A stretch of 33,488 nucleotides of DNA from Candidatus Pseudelusimicrobium marinum. GTDB lineage: Bacteria > Elusimicrobiota > Elusimicrobia > Elusimicrobiales > Elusimicrobiaceae. Under the pieces are notes generated by a model, which was given only the letters and a program-made list of their open reading frames with translations, had not been told where the DNA came from and did not search any database. The stretch spans positions 1 through 33,488 of the forward strand of contig JABHZW010000049.1 of NCBI GenBank assembly GCA_018656005.1. Reading direction: 5' to 3'. The position numbers were made by a program, and so were the translations under genes. Each line of letters opens with the position of its first letter. The stretch's first letter is position 1. Below, piece by piece: positions 20,742 through 29,204 of the stretch.

Positions 20742-23246
20742 TTATAAAAGATTTTTTAACTTTTCTATAAATTTTTCAGGCGATAATTTTGTATCACAAC
20801 CGCCTTGTGCAAAATCTGCTCTGCCACCTGCAGAACCATTTATTTCTTTAGCGAAACTTTTTGCAATTGCAGAAATATCTTGTTGCAAATCTTTTGTTTT
20901 CCTTATTATAAAGGATCGCTTGCCACTAATATCTGAGAAAACTAATACAAAAGTTTTTGTTTGATTTTGTGTTAAATTGTCTGACACTGTTCTTAAGTGA
21001 TTCATGGAAACATTTTCGCCATAACTTATAACTAACTTTTTACCATCATCAATTTCAAATTCTTCTTGGTTGGTTGGTTTTGCAGAAGGTTCTTTTTGTT
21101 TTTTTGAAATACTAGTTTTTTCTGCTGTACTTTTTTGTTTTTCAAGATAATCCATAACACTTAAACCGCTCACACCTTCTATCCTTCTTATCCCCGAAGA
21201 TATGCTTCTATCTTTAATAATTTTTATTTTTAAAATTTCGCTTGTATTGGAAACATGTTTACCACCACAAAGTTCTAAACTAAATTTTGTTTCTGGTTTA
21301 TTAAAACCATCTTTTGAAATTAAAACAAAGCGAGCGGGGTCTTGATACTCTTCGCCAACTAAAGTAATAGCACCAAATTTTTTAGCGCATTTTAATGGAT
21401 GTTCTTCACTTAAAACTGGTAATTCTTTTTTTATTATTTCATTGCAGATAGTTTCTAATTTTAAAATTTCTTCTTTTGTCATTGGACGAGGACAGGTATA
21501 GTCAAACCGAAACTTTTCAGACGATACATGCGAACCAGCTTGACGAATATTGCCGTCAAAAATCTGTCTTAATCCTTCATTAATTAAGTGAGTTGTGGTA
21601 TGGTTTGCACGAACTTTTTTATCGTGTTCGGAATCTACCATCGCCAAAACTTTTTGTTTTATTTTTATATCTTCTAAAACTTCTACTTTGTGGATATACA
21701 AGTTTTCTAAAGGTTTTTGTGTGTCTAAAACATTAGCAAAAATTTTAGCATCATTTTTGGCATCGCACAATGTACCAACATCGCCAACTTCACCACCAGC
21801 CTCGGCATAAAATGGTGTGCTGTCTAAAATTGCATAACCTTGCAAACCTTTTGTAAGCCCGTTTATAAGTTTAAAATCTTCGTCTAATAATGCTAAAATT
21901 TTTGCTTTTGCTTTTAAATTTTCATAACCTACAAATTTTGTTTTAGTAACTTTTGTTTCAAGCTCTTGTATTAAAAAACTTTTTTGTTTTTCGCTTTCAG
22001 AAATTTTTGTTTTTGACATTTTTCTTGCAACTTCTTTTTCTTTATCAAAACTTTCTCTATCCAATTCCACGCTTTGTGATTTTGCAATTTCTTCTGTAAG
22101 TTCAAAAGGAAAACCATAGGTTTCGTATAACCAAAAAGTTTCTTTACCAGAAATTTTCTTTGGATTGCTTGCCAAAATTTCCTGCAACTTTTCTAACCCT
22201 GCATTCAAGGTTTTATTAAAACTTTTTTCTTCAAGTAAAATTGTTTGTTTTATAGTGTCTGCATTTTCTTTAAGTTCAAAATACACACCCTCAAAACTTT
22301 TTATACAAATGTCTGAAATTTTGTGCAAAAATTCCTGTTCTGCACCAACTTTTTTACCATATCGCAATGCTCTTCTTATAAGCCGTCTCAAAATGTATCC
22401 CCTTCCCTCATTAGCAGGCAAAATGCCTTCCGATATTAAAAATACCGAGGAGCGAATATGATCTGCAATAATTTTTAAAGCTGTTATATTTTCTTCAGTT
22501 TCCTTTTTGATACCCAAAACCTGCTTAGTTTCTGCCATAATATTTGTAAACAAGTCGGTTTCAAACGGATTATCCACTTTTTGAAGCACCATTGCCAATC
22601 TTTCAAGCCCCATACCAGTATCAATATTCTTTTGTGGAAGTGGTTTTAAAGTGCCATCTTGCTGTTTATCAAATTGAGTGAAAACGAGATTCCAAATTTC
22701 TACCATATTATCATTACCAAAATCGTAATAAATTTCTGTACAAGGTCCGCATGGTCCGGTTTCACCCATATTCCAAAAATTATCCTCGTCACCGTATTCT
22801 AAAATATGATCTTTATCTGCGTATTTTTGCCAAATTTCGTATGCTTCTTTATCTCTTGGCGCTATGCCACCTTTATAGGTGCTGATATAAAGTTTATTTT
22901 TATCTAAACCAAGCTCGTCCACTAAAAATTGCCAAGAATATTTTATGGCATCTTCTTTAAAATAGTCATTAAAGGAAAAATTGCCTAGCATTTCAAAAAA
23001 TGTCAAATGTCTACCTGTATAGCCGACACTATCTATATCTGTTGTTCGCAAACATTTTTGGCAGGAAACTGCTCTTTTCAAATCTTTTTTTATACCCAAG
23101 AAGTACGGCTTAAACTGAACCATACCCGCTGCTGTGAATAAAAGTGTAGGATCTGCCTTTGGTATAAGTGATGATGATGGTTTTATGGTATGTTTTTTGT
23201 TTTTAAAATATTCTAAAAATTTTTGCCTTATTTCAGCGCTTTTCAT
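20742..23246 (-). CDS. alaS: Alanine-tRNA ligase
   Basis: AlaRS charges tRNA-Ala and hydrolyses mischarged Ser- and Gly-tRNA. The protein has 834 residues, near the usual 870. The N-terminal class II catalytic domain shows MKSAEIRQKFLEYF, TLLFTAAGMVQFKPYFLG, CGPCTEIYYDFG and GYILRRLIRRALRYGKK. The editing domain is intact, with zinc-site HTTTH and CGGKH. The C-terminal DHHA1-type domain with GSAGGRADFAQGG follows. I choose the ATG at 23246 because it gives the family N-terminus and is preceded by GAGG. A longer reading to 23510 adds 88 unrelated residues and overlaps the divergent gene on the other strand. It faces away from the plus-strand cluster, across 79 bp that must hold both promoters. 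Confidence 0.97.
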   Translation of the reverse strand: MKSAEIRQKFLEYFKNKKHTIKPSSSLIPKADPTLLFTAAGMVQFKPYFLGIKKDLKRAVSCQKCLRTTDIDSVGYTGRHLTFFEMLGNFSFNDYFKEDAIKYSWQFLVDELGLDKNKLYISTYKGGIAPRDKEAYEIWQKYADKDHILEYGDEDNFWNMGETGPCGPCTEIYYDFGNDNMVEIWNLVFTQFDKQQDGTLKPLPQKNIDTGMGLERLAMVLQKVDNPFETDLFTNIMAETKQVLGIKKETEENITALKIIADHIRSSVFLISEGILPANEGRGYILRRLIRRALRYGKKVGAEQEFLHKISDICIKSFEGVYFELKENADTIKQTILLEEKSFNKTLNAGLEKLQEILASNPKKISGKETFWLYETYGFPFELTEEIAKSQSVELDRESFDKEKEVARKMSKTKISESEKQKSFLIQELETKVTKTKFVGYENLKAKAKILALLDEDFKLINGLTKGLQGYAILDSTPFYAEAGGEVGDVGTLCDAKNDAKIFANVLDTQKPLENLYIHKVEVLEDIKIKQKVLAMVDSEHDKKVRANHTTTHLINEGLRQIFDGNIRQAGSHVSSEKFRFDYTCPRPMTKEEILKLETICNEIIKKELPVLSEEHPLKCAKKFGAITLVGEEYQDPARFVLISKDGFNKPETKFSLELCGGKHVSNTSEILKIKIIKDRSISSGIRRIEGVSGLSVMDYLEKQKSTAEKTSISKKQKEPSAKPTNQEEFEIDDGKKLVISYGENVSMNHLRTVSDNLTQNQTKTFVLVFSDISGKRSFIIRKTKDLQQDISAIAKSFAKEINGSAGGRADFAQGGCDTKLSPEKFIEKLKNLL

Positions 23247-23325
23247 GATAAACCTCGTAAAAATGTTAAAACCTACTGGAAATATTATTAAATAAAGTAT
23301 ATCATATTGGTTAGAGGAGTATACT

Positions 23326-23613
23326 ATGGAAAAAAATAGCGGGTACATATTAATACTAATAGGTTTAACAGTTATGGCTGTAACGGCATTATCTGTTTTT
23401 AAAGTTTTTACAGGACAAACACCACCAATGGAACTTATCAATATTGCACCTATGGCAATTGAAACACAATATGGTGTTATAAAAATGGAAGACATGGCAT
23501 ATATGTCCAAAATGATAAATTTAATTTTACATCTATTTATGATGTTCTTTATACTAACTGCCGGTTCTAAGGTAGCTATTATCGGGGTAGGGCTTACTAA
23601 AAAAAGTAAGTAG
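23326..23613 (+). CDS. Small two-helix membrane protein, unknown function
   Basis: A 95-residue protein I do not recognise. Residues about 7-30 (YILILIGLTVMAVTALSVFK) and about 67-87 (LILHLFMMFFILTAGSKVAI) are hydrophobic and should cross the membrane, leaving a loop of about 35 residues between them. The C-terminus is basic (TKKSK). The start is well supported by AGGAG 7 bases upstream. It is the first gene of the plus-strand run, ends 8 bp before the lipid kinase gene, and is probably co-transcribed with it. No catalytic motif is visible. Confidence 0.8.
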   Translation: MEKNSGYILILIGLTVMAVTALSVFKVFTGQTPPMELINIAPMAIETQYGVIKMEDMAYMSKMINLILHLFMMFFILTAGSKVAIIGVGLTKKSK

Positions 23614-23621
23614 GGAATAAA

Positions 23622-24551
23622 ATGGATAAGTTTTTCTTCATTATTAACCCAAAAAGTGGGACAGCAAAAGACAATGCGTCTTTAGAAGATTTTATTTTAA
23701 AATATTTTAAAGATTCGCAAATCCATTTCACAGATTATAAAGGTCATGCAAAAGAACTTGCAAACCAATGTGTAGAAGATGGCTTTAAAAATCTAGCCGT
23801 AGTTGGTGGCGATGGTACTATTAATGAAGTACTTTCAGAAATTATAGATAAGGATATTAATTTAGCAGTTATCCCAAAAGGCACGGGAAATGGATTTGCG
23901 AGAATGATGAAAATCCCCCTCACCCCTAAAAAAGCAATAAAGAGTTTAAAAAAGTGGAAACCGATATCTTGCGATATCGGTAAATTGAACGAGGATTATT
24001 TCATAAATATAGCAGGACTTGGATTTGATGCCTTTATTGCAGAAAAATTTAATAATTTACCTTCTAATCTAAGAAAGCTTGGTAAAATTGGCTATTTTCA
24101 ACTTGCTCTAACAGAATATTTGGAATATCACCATGAAGAATACCAAATAGAATACTATAATGATATCGGCGAAAAAAATATAATAGATACTCGTGCGCTT
24201 ATGATATCATTTGCAAACGGAACTCAATATGGTAGCGATGCAGAAATTGCACCAGAAGCATCTATCAACGACGGTATGTTAGATATGGTTGTACTCCCAA
24301 AACATTCGCTTAAAAATATAAATTCGGTTGGATTTATGTTTATCGGAAGCAGAAATCCGGTGATAAAAAAATCAATTTTGAAAAGTAAAATAATAGAAAA
24401 CCCATTAAAAAGCATAAAGCTAAAAAAAGCCAAAGTTTTGTGTAAAAACGAAGAAGATAAAATTTTATATCATATAGATGGAGAGCAAAGAAGTGCTAAT
24501 AGCTTAGATATAAAGGTATTACCACAAGCAATAAAAATTTTGAAACCATAA
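23622..24551 (+). CDS. Diacylglycerol kinase / YegS-family lipid kinase
   Basis: This 309-residue protein of the DAGK catalytic superfamily probably phosphorylates a membrane lipid such as diacylglycerol. The family signatures are NPKSG near residue 9, the nucleotide-binding VVGGDGTINEV near 60-70, and PKGTGNGFARMMKIPL, where most members have GT.NDFAR. The conserved FINIAGLGFDAFIAE and the late DGMLDMVVLPKHS region are also present. It is compact and lacks membrane helices. It sits between a small membrane protein and hpf with short gaps. The exact lipid substrate cannot be told from sequence; sphingosine-kinase-like and undecaprenol-type substrates are less likely. Confidence 0.88.
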   Translation: MDKFFFIINPKSGTAKDNASLEDFILKYFKDSQIHFTDYKGHAKELANQCVEDGFKNLAVVGGDGTINEVLSEIIDKDINLAVIPKGTGNGFARMMKIPLTPKKAIKSLKKWKPISCDIGKLNEDYFINIAGLGFDAFIAEKFNNLPSNLRKLGKIGYFQLALTEYLEYHHEEYQIEYYNDIGEKNIIDTRALMISFANGTQYGSDAEIAPEASINDGMLDMVVLPKHSLKNINSVGFMFIGSRNPVIKKSILKSKIIENPLKSIKLKKAKVLCKNEEDKILYHIDGEQRSANSLDIKVLPQAIKILKP

Positions 24552-24573
24552 GAATAAAACAGGGAGACACATA

Positions 24574-25110
24574 ATGAAAATACAGATATCAGCAAGACAT
24601 GTCCAACTAACAAAAGGTTTAAAAGATCATTCAGAATTAAGGGTAAAAAAACTTGAACATTATTTTGATCATATAGCTTGGGCACAGGTTATATTAACAG
24701 TAGAAAAAAAAGCTAAACATAAAGCAGAAATTATTATACATGCAGCAAAACAAACTTTTAGTGCATCGGCTATAAGCACAGATATGTATGCATCTATAGA
24801 TTTAGCAAGCACAAAAATAGAAAAACAACTTAAAAAACTTAAAGATAAACTTAAAGACAAACATATCCACAGAGAAAAACCAGAAGAATTTATAACAGAA
24901 ACCGTTATACCAGATCAAGATGTAAGAATATCTGTAGTAAAACCAGTAGAAGTAAAACCAATGAAGGCAGAAGAAGCTGCAAGAGAAATGGAAATTTTGG
25001 GCTATAACTTTTGGATGTTCGTAGATAAAGAAACAAAACAAACAAAAGTGATTTTCAAAAGATTAGACGGTAGCTACGGAATATTAGAACCAACAAAGAA
25101 AAAACGATAG
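24574..25110 (+). CDS. hpf: Ribosome hibernation promoting factor, long form
   Basis: Hpf binds the decoding region of idle ribosomes and promotes 100S dimers in slow growth. The 178-residue length marks the long form. The N-terminal S30AE domain begins MKIQISARHVQLTKGLKDHS, ending near the basic run LKKLKDKLKDKHIHREKP. After a linker comes the dimerisation domain KPMKAEEAAREMEILGYNFW...IFKRLDGSYGILEP. GGGAG lies 8 bases before the ATG. In several Gram-negative groups hpf lies in an rpoN-hpf-hprK/PTS neighbourhood. Here rpoN is missing from the neighbourhood. Confidence 0.95.
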   Translation: MKIQISARHVQLTKGLKDHSELRVKKLEHYFDHIAWAQVILTVEKKAKHKAEIIIHAAKQTFSASAISTDMYASIDLASTKIEKQLKKLKDKLKDKHIHREKPEEFITETVIPDQDVRISVVKPVEVKPMKAEEAAREMEILGYNFWMFVDKETKQTKVIFKRLDGSYGILEPTKKKR

Positions 25111-25136
25111 ATTATAAAGAAAAGAGAGGATAAAAA

Positions 25137-25808
25137 ATGAAAAAAATATTAGGAATTTTGTTGATAATCGCATTAGGATTATTTGCTTATAAAACACACC
25201 TTGATAAAGTTGCAACGAAACAGGCTATTAATGAAAGACTTCTAGCTGAAAAACAGAATATAGAAGCAAAAAAAGAAATAAAACCTAACGAATTTTCAGC
25301 ACCAACGAACGAACCTTCTCAGATTAAAGAAAATAAAGCTAAAATAATAAACTATATTAATAGAGAACTTGGCTTTACAACCAAATATCCTTCTGGTTGG
25401 ATTCAAACTCAGAAAGTAAATTATATTCCCCGTGGTGTCATAGGACAGGTCAATTTTATTAATAATAGTTTTGATAAATCTAAAAATTTCATCCAAGTTC
25501 AACTTGGATCATTAGGTTATAATTTTCCTTATAGCAGAGAAGAATTCATGAAAGATTTCCAAAGATCTATGGATATGCAAGGATTGAAACATAGTGATAA
25601 AATTATAGAACATAAACAACTAAAAAAAATAATAGTTTCGGAGATATATCGTCCAGGTTATGTGGAACAAAATAATATGATTTGGAAAAAAGACTCAAAC
25701 AATCAACTTTATATGTACACCGTAACATTTGGATTTGAAAATAAAAATAAAGAATTGTTAGAAAAAGATTTTTCCTTATTTTTAAATAATTTTCAATCCA
25801 TAAAATAA
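25137..25808 (+). CDS. Membrane-anchored or secreted protein, unknown function
   Basis: A 223-residue protein I cannot name. Residues 1-20 (MKKILGILLIIALGLFAYKT) form a signal peptide or N-terminal anchor. There is no lipobox cysteine. Residues 30-70 are charged and low in complexity. From about residue 78 a folded domain begins with ELGFTTKYPSGWIQTQ, a pattern seen in PsbP-like and related extracytoplasmic domains in which a hydrophobic strand precedes YP.GW. It stands between hpf and hprK with gaps of 26 and 21 bp and AGAGAGG before its ATG, so it is part of the operon. The PsbP comparison is only a resemblance. Confidence 0.8.
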   Translation: MKKILGILLIIALGLFAYKTHLDKVATKQAINERLLAEKQNIEAKKEIKPNEFSAPTNEPSQIKENKAKIINYINRELGFTTKYPSGWIQTQKVNYIPRGVIGQVNFINNSFDKSKNFIQVQLGSLGYNFPYSREEFMKDFQRSMDMQGLKHSDKIIEHKQLKKIIVSEIYRPGYVEQNNMIWKKDSNNQLYMYTVTFGFENKNKELLEKDFSLFLNNFQSIK

Positions 25809-25829
25809 GGAATTGGTGAGGTAAGAAAT

Positions 25830-26804
25830 ATGATGGTACCTAAGATAGAAAAGTCTATAAAAGTAAAGGATTTATTAAAAGCAAAAAAGAAACATCTTAA
25901 CTTAAAAGTTGTGTGTGGTACTCAACATTTAAACAAAAAAATTACCACAGCAAGCTTAAACAGACCGGGGCTTTCTTTAAGCGGTTTATTAGAAACTTTT
26001 AGGGCAGAATCTATCCAAATTTTAGGTAGAGGCGAAAATGCGTTTTGCAAAAAAGAAAAAAAAGCTGTACTAGAAGAAAATCTTGGCAAATTACTTTGTA
26101 ATCCAGCCGTTCCTTGTGTAATAATAACATCTAAATTAAAACCATGCGAAACACTTAAAAAAGTTTGCAGAAAATGTAAAGTTGCACTTCTCAGAACAGA
26201 TATGGATACAGCAGTTTTTTCTAATGAACTTACTGGCTTTTTAGAAGGCGAACTTGCACCCGTAACTTACGAACATGGTGTATTGGTACAAGTTTCTGGT
26301 ATCGGTGTTTTAATTCGTGGCGATGCCGGTATAGGTAAAAGTGAATGCGCTTTGGAACTTATCAAAAGAGGACACATTTTTATAGCAGACGATATTATAG
26401 AAGTTCAACGAAGAAGAAGCAGAATTTTAACAGGTACTTCGCCGGCAATACTAAAACAATATATGGAAGTTAGAGGACTAGGTATCATAGATGTAGAACT
26501 TTTATTCGGTGTAGGCGCTATTATGGATAAAACTCGAATAGAAATGGAAGTAAATCTAAGACATCCAGAAAAAGTGCATTGCGAAAGATTAGGTTTAGAT
26601 AAACAATATGTAAATATTTTGGGTATAGATATACCATCATTATCTTTACCAGTTACACCAGGTAGAAATTTGGCGGTATTAATTGAAGTTGCAGCATTGA
26701 ACGAACAGCTCAAACAACAAGGGATATATCCTGCAAAAAATTTCAATAAAAAATTAAATAAAAAGATTCAAAAAAATCACAAAAAAACAAATGAAAAGAA
26801 ATAA
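25830..26804 (+). CDS. hprK: HPr kinase/phosphorylase
   Basis: HprK phosphorylates HPr on Ser46 using ATP or pyrophosphate and also removes that phosphate, tuning the PTS to energy state. The 324-residue protein has the N-terminal domain, then YEHGVLVQVSGIGVLIRGDA and the Walker A motif GDAGIGKSE near residues 166-174 (usually G.SGVGKSE, here with Ala for Ser). FIADDIIEV and the signature EVRGLGIIDV follow. The last 25 residues are almost all Lys and Asn, a tail beyond the usual family end. The start is either of two adjacent ATGs (25830 or 25833), with GGTGAGG upstream. The target HPr, with Ser46, is encoded 3.3 kb downstream. The stop overlaps the predicted rapZ start by 14 bases. Confidence 0.95.
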   Translation: MMVPKIEKSIKVKDLLKAKKKHLNLKVVCGTQHLNKKITTASLNRPGLSLSGLLETFRAESIQILGRGENAFCKKEKKAVLEENLGKLLCNPAVPCVIITSKLKPCETLKKVCRKCKVALLRTDMDTAVFSNELTGFLEGELAPVTYEHGVLVQVSGIGVLIRGDAGIGKSECALELIKRGHIFIADDIIEVQRRRSRILTGTSPAILKQYMEVRGLGIIDVELLFGVGAIMDKTRIEMEVNLRHPEKVHCERLGLDKQYVNILGIDIPSLSLPVTPGRNLAVLIEVAALNEQLKQQGIYPAKNFNKKLNKKIQKNHKKTNEKK

Positions 26805-27663
26805 AAAAATGGTGAAGAATAGTAGAAAAATATTTATAATTTCTGGCATGAGCGGTTGTGGTAAAACATACGCACTAAAAGTTTTAGAAAACTTGGGCTT
26901 TTATTGCATAGACAACATACCTTTTAGCATGTTTGATAGTTTGATGGAATTTGCAACAAACGAAAAACAATTAGAGAATGTTGCAATTGGACTAGATATT
27001 AGAATTAGGAAAAATTTAGAAAGTATTGTTAGCAAAATTGCAGAACTTCAAAAGCAAGGTACGATAAAACTAATATTTCTAAATTCAGAGGATAAAAGCT
27101 TAATAAAAAGATTTTCTGAAACAAGATTAAAACATCCATTAGGTGAAAATGTACTTATATCCATAAAAAAAGAACGCAAAATTTTGCGTCCTATAAAACA
27201 TATGGCAGACAAAGTTATAGATACATCCAACCTAACACTTGCAGAACTTAAAGAACGGGTAACAAAAATTTTAGAAGTAAAAAAATCTCAAGATATGCAG
27301 ATAACTCTTATGTCTTTTGGTTTCAAACATAATGTTCCTTTAGATGCAGATATCGTTATGGATGTACGGTTTATAAAGAACCCATATTACATAAAAGAAT
27401 TCAAAAACAAAACCGGGCTAGATAAGAGTGTAAGAAATTATGTGCTTGGTTTTAAACAAACTATAGAGTTTGTTAATATGTTTACCAAAATGGTAAAAAA
27501 GCTTATTCCATCATATATAAAAGAAGGGAAAAGTTATTTAACAATAGCTATCGGCTGCACAGGCGGAAGACATAGAAGTGTGACAATTTCTAAAGAGATT
27601 GCTAAAAACTTAAAAAAGCTTGGCTATAATGTTAATCAATTTCATAGGGATAGTAAAAAATAA
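26791..27663 (+). CDS. rapZ: RapZ-family nucleotide-binding protein (YvcJ/RapZ)
   Basis: This family binds ATP/GTP; in E. coli RapZ is an RNA adaptor that guides RNase E to the GlmZ small RNA. The 290-residue protein has Walker A GMSGCGKT at residues 19-26 followed by LENLGFYCIDNIP, and the strongly conserved C-terminal GCTGGRHRSVTISKEIA. The start is uncertain: the ATG at 26791 overlaps hprK, while an ATG at 26809 lies just past the hprK stop and would remove six residues. Neither has a clear Shine-Dalgarno, so translational coupling is likely. hprK-rapZ pairing is common in PTS clusters. Whether it acts on RNA here is unknown. Confidence 0.94.
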   Translation: MKRNKKMVKNSRKIFIISGMSGCGKTYALKVLENLGFYCIDNIPFSMFDSLMEFATNEKQLENVAIGLDIRIRKNLESIVSKIAELQKQGTIKLIFLNSEDKSLIKRFSETRLKHPLGENVLISIKKERKILRPIKHMADKVIDTSNLTLAELKERVTKILEVKKSQDMQITLMSFGFKHNVPLDADIVMDVRFIKNPYYIKEFKNKTGLDKSVRNYVLGFKQTIEFVNMFTKMVKKLIPSYIKEGKSYLTIAIGCTGGRHRSVTISKEIAKNLKKLGYNVNQFHRDSKK

Positions 27664-27664
27664 A

Positions 27665-28069
27665 ATGAAAACAATACTAATAATAACACATGGAACTTTA
27701 GGCGAAAGTTTAATAGAAACAGCATCACAAATACTAGGTGCAGATGGGGTACATAATATAAGAAGTTATTCTGTATCTGGCAAAATTTCTATTGAAGATT
27801 TGGTTTTTAGTTTAAAAGATGAAATTAAAAAACATAAAAAAGGGGTTATAATTTTTACAGATATTTTTGGTGGTAGTGCCACAAATTCTGCAATGAGCAG
27901 TACTCAAGAGTTAGAGGATAGTATTATTATAAGTGGTATTAATTTAAATATGCTACTTTCGGCTTTAACTCATATGGATAAAATGGATACCAAAGAACTT
28001 TCTGCAAAAATAGTAGCAGATGGTAAAAAAGCCATTTTAGATGTAAAAGAAGTTGTATTAGGGAGATAA
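27665..28069 (+). CDS. PTS mannose-family EIIA component
   Basis: A 134-residue IIA of the mannose-fructose-sorbose family, which takes phosphate from HPr and passes it to IIB. The active histidine is His9 in MKTILIITHGTLGESLIETA. The conserved FTDIFGGSATNSAM and the NLNMLLSAL segment are present. I start it at 27665, one base after the rapZ stop. A longer in-frame reading from 27620 overlaps rapZ and lacks the family N-terminus. It is a separate polypeptide, not fused to IIB as in E. coli ManX. Confidence 0.93.
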   Translation: MKTILIITHGTLGESLIETASQILGADGVHNIRSYSVSGKISIEDLVFSLKDEIKKHKKGVIIFTDIFGGSATNSAMSSTQELEDSIIISGINLNMLLSALTHMDKMDTKELSAKIVADGKKAILDVKEVVLGR

Positions 28070-28070
28070 A

Positions 28071-28541
28071 ATGGCTATAACATTTATACGAGTGGATGAC
28101 AGACTAATACACGGTCAAATAATACAGGCTTGGTTACCTGTAATAAAAGTGGAAGAAATTTTGGTGGTATCTGAAGAAACTGCAAAAGATAAGATAAGAA
28201 AATCTATGATGCGGATATCGGTTCCACAAAATTATAATCTTGAAACTTTAAATTGCAAAAGTGCAACAAATTATTTAAAAGAAAATGAATCAAAAAAAAT
28301 AATGATACTTTGCCACACAACAAAAGAACTTCGTTGTTTAGTAGATGCTGGAGTGGATTTTAAGCAAGTAAATATAGGTGGTATGCATTATAGTCACGGC
28401 AAAGAAGAACTTGTAAAAAATGTTTTTGCAGGAGAAGAAGATAGGGAGAATCTAAAATTTTTGCTAGACAAAAATATAGATATAGATACCAGAATGATAC
28501 CTTCTGCAAAAAACGAAAATATAAAAAAAATTCTTAACTAA
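28071..28541 (+). CDS. PTS mannose-family EIIB component
   Basis: A 156-residue IIB. It accepts phosphate from IIA on His14 (MAITFIRVDDRLIHGQIIQA) and passes it to the incoming sugar. The family features VSEETAKDKIRKSMMRISVP and VNIGGMHYSHGKEEL are clear. It starts one base after IIA, with AGGGAGAT upstream. Its last codons and stop form the left side of an AT-rich hairpin with a T-run. The sugar cannot be told from sequence. Confidence 0.94.
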   Translation: MAITFIRVDDRLIHGQIIQAWLPVIKVEEILVVSEETAKDKIRKSMMRISVPQNYNLETLNCKSATNYLKENESKKIMILCHTTKELRCLVDAGVDFKQVNIGGMHYSHGKEELVKNVFAGEEDRENLKFLLDKNIDIDTRMIPSAKNENIKKILN

Positions 28542-28552
28542 GAATTTTTTTA
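28523..28552 (+). terminator. AT-rich hairpin over the IIB stop, possible partial terminator
   Basis: AAAAAAATTCTTA-AC-TAAGAATTTTTTT is an almost perfect 13-bp inverted repeat whose right side is a T-run. It covers the IIB stop codon and ends before the IIC start. It could reduce transcription of the membrane components relative to IIA and IIB. The stem is weak (mostly A-T) and the loop tight, so full termination is unlikely. Confidence 0.4.
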
Positions 28553-28565
28553 ACTGGGAAGTTTC

Positions 28566-29204
28566 ATGGAATTAAGTTTGATTTTAAATATATTAATGCT
28601 TTGCTTAATCTCTGCGGTGTTAGAGCTAGACACCTCTTTTATAGGACAATTTCAAATAGCAAGACCCGTAGTTGTAGGAACTATATTCGGTTTACTAACA
28701 GGCAATATTATACATGGTTTACAGGTAGGTATTTTCTTAGAACTTTTACTTGTAGATTTTGTTCCCGTAGGTGCTTTTGTCGTACCGAGTGGTAATGTTG
28801 CAGCTACATGTATTTTAATAATGCATTCGATTTATGAGTGTCCCCCTCATTTTATATTTCCAATAGGTCTTTTATGTGGATGGGGATATGCTTATGTGGA
28901 AAAATATATCCGCATATTTTATTCTGAAAAACACGAACTAACTGAAAAAAATATAGTCAACAATTTAGATACCATAAAAAAATGGCTATTAAGAAATATG
29001 TTCGTTAATTTAATATCAACATTTTTATATGTCGTATTTGTGGTGTTTGTTATTGGTAAATTAGCAATGTTAATATTACCTTTTGTAACAGAAAAAATAA
29101 ATTTAGCCTTAATATTTTCTTACTTAATTATCCCATGGATAGGAGCTGGCAGATTAGCAGTAAATTTTGGAAATAATTTATTTAACGGGAAAGCACATGG
29201 ATAG
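28566..29204 (+). CDS. PTS mannose-family EIIC membrane component (short)
   Basis: IIC forms the sugar channel with IID in the inner membrane. Hydrophobic helices run through most of the protein. LDTSFIGQFQIARPVVVGTI, FGLLTGNIIHGLQVGIFLEL and VPVGAFVVPSGNVAATCI match the IIC (AgaC/ManY) fold. At 212 residues it is shorter than the usual 250-270. The missing length appears to be at the C-terminal side, where IIC runs into the overlapping IID start. The ribosome site is weak (GGGAAG). Either a trimmed but active permease or a regulatory relic is possible. Confidence 0.85.
   Translation: MELSLILNILMLCLISAVLELDTSFIGQFQIARPVVVGTIFGLLTGNIIHGLQVGIFLELLLVDFVPVGAFVVPSGNVAATCILIMHSIYECPPHFIFPIGLLCGWGYAYVEKYIRIFYSEKHELTEKNIVNNLDTIKKWLLRNMFVNLISTFLYVVFVVFVIGKLAMLILPFVTEKINLALIFSYLIIPWIGAGRLAVNFGNNLFNGKAHG

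Noticed and set aside
22165-22461. Frames antisense to alaS and to other large genes
   Set aside because: They mirror well-supported genes on the opposite strand and show no independent start sites or motifs.
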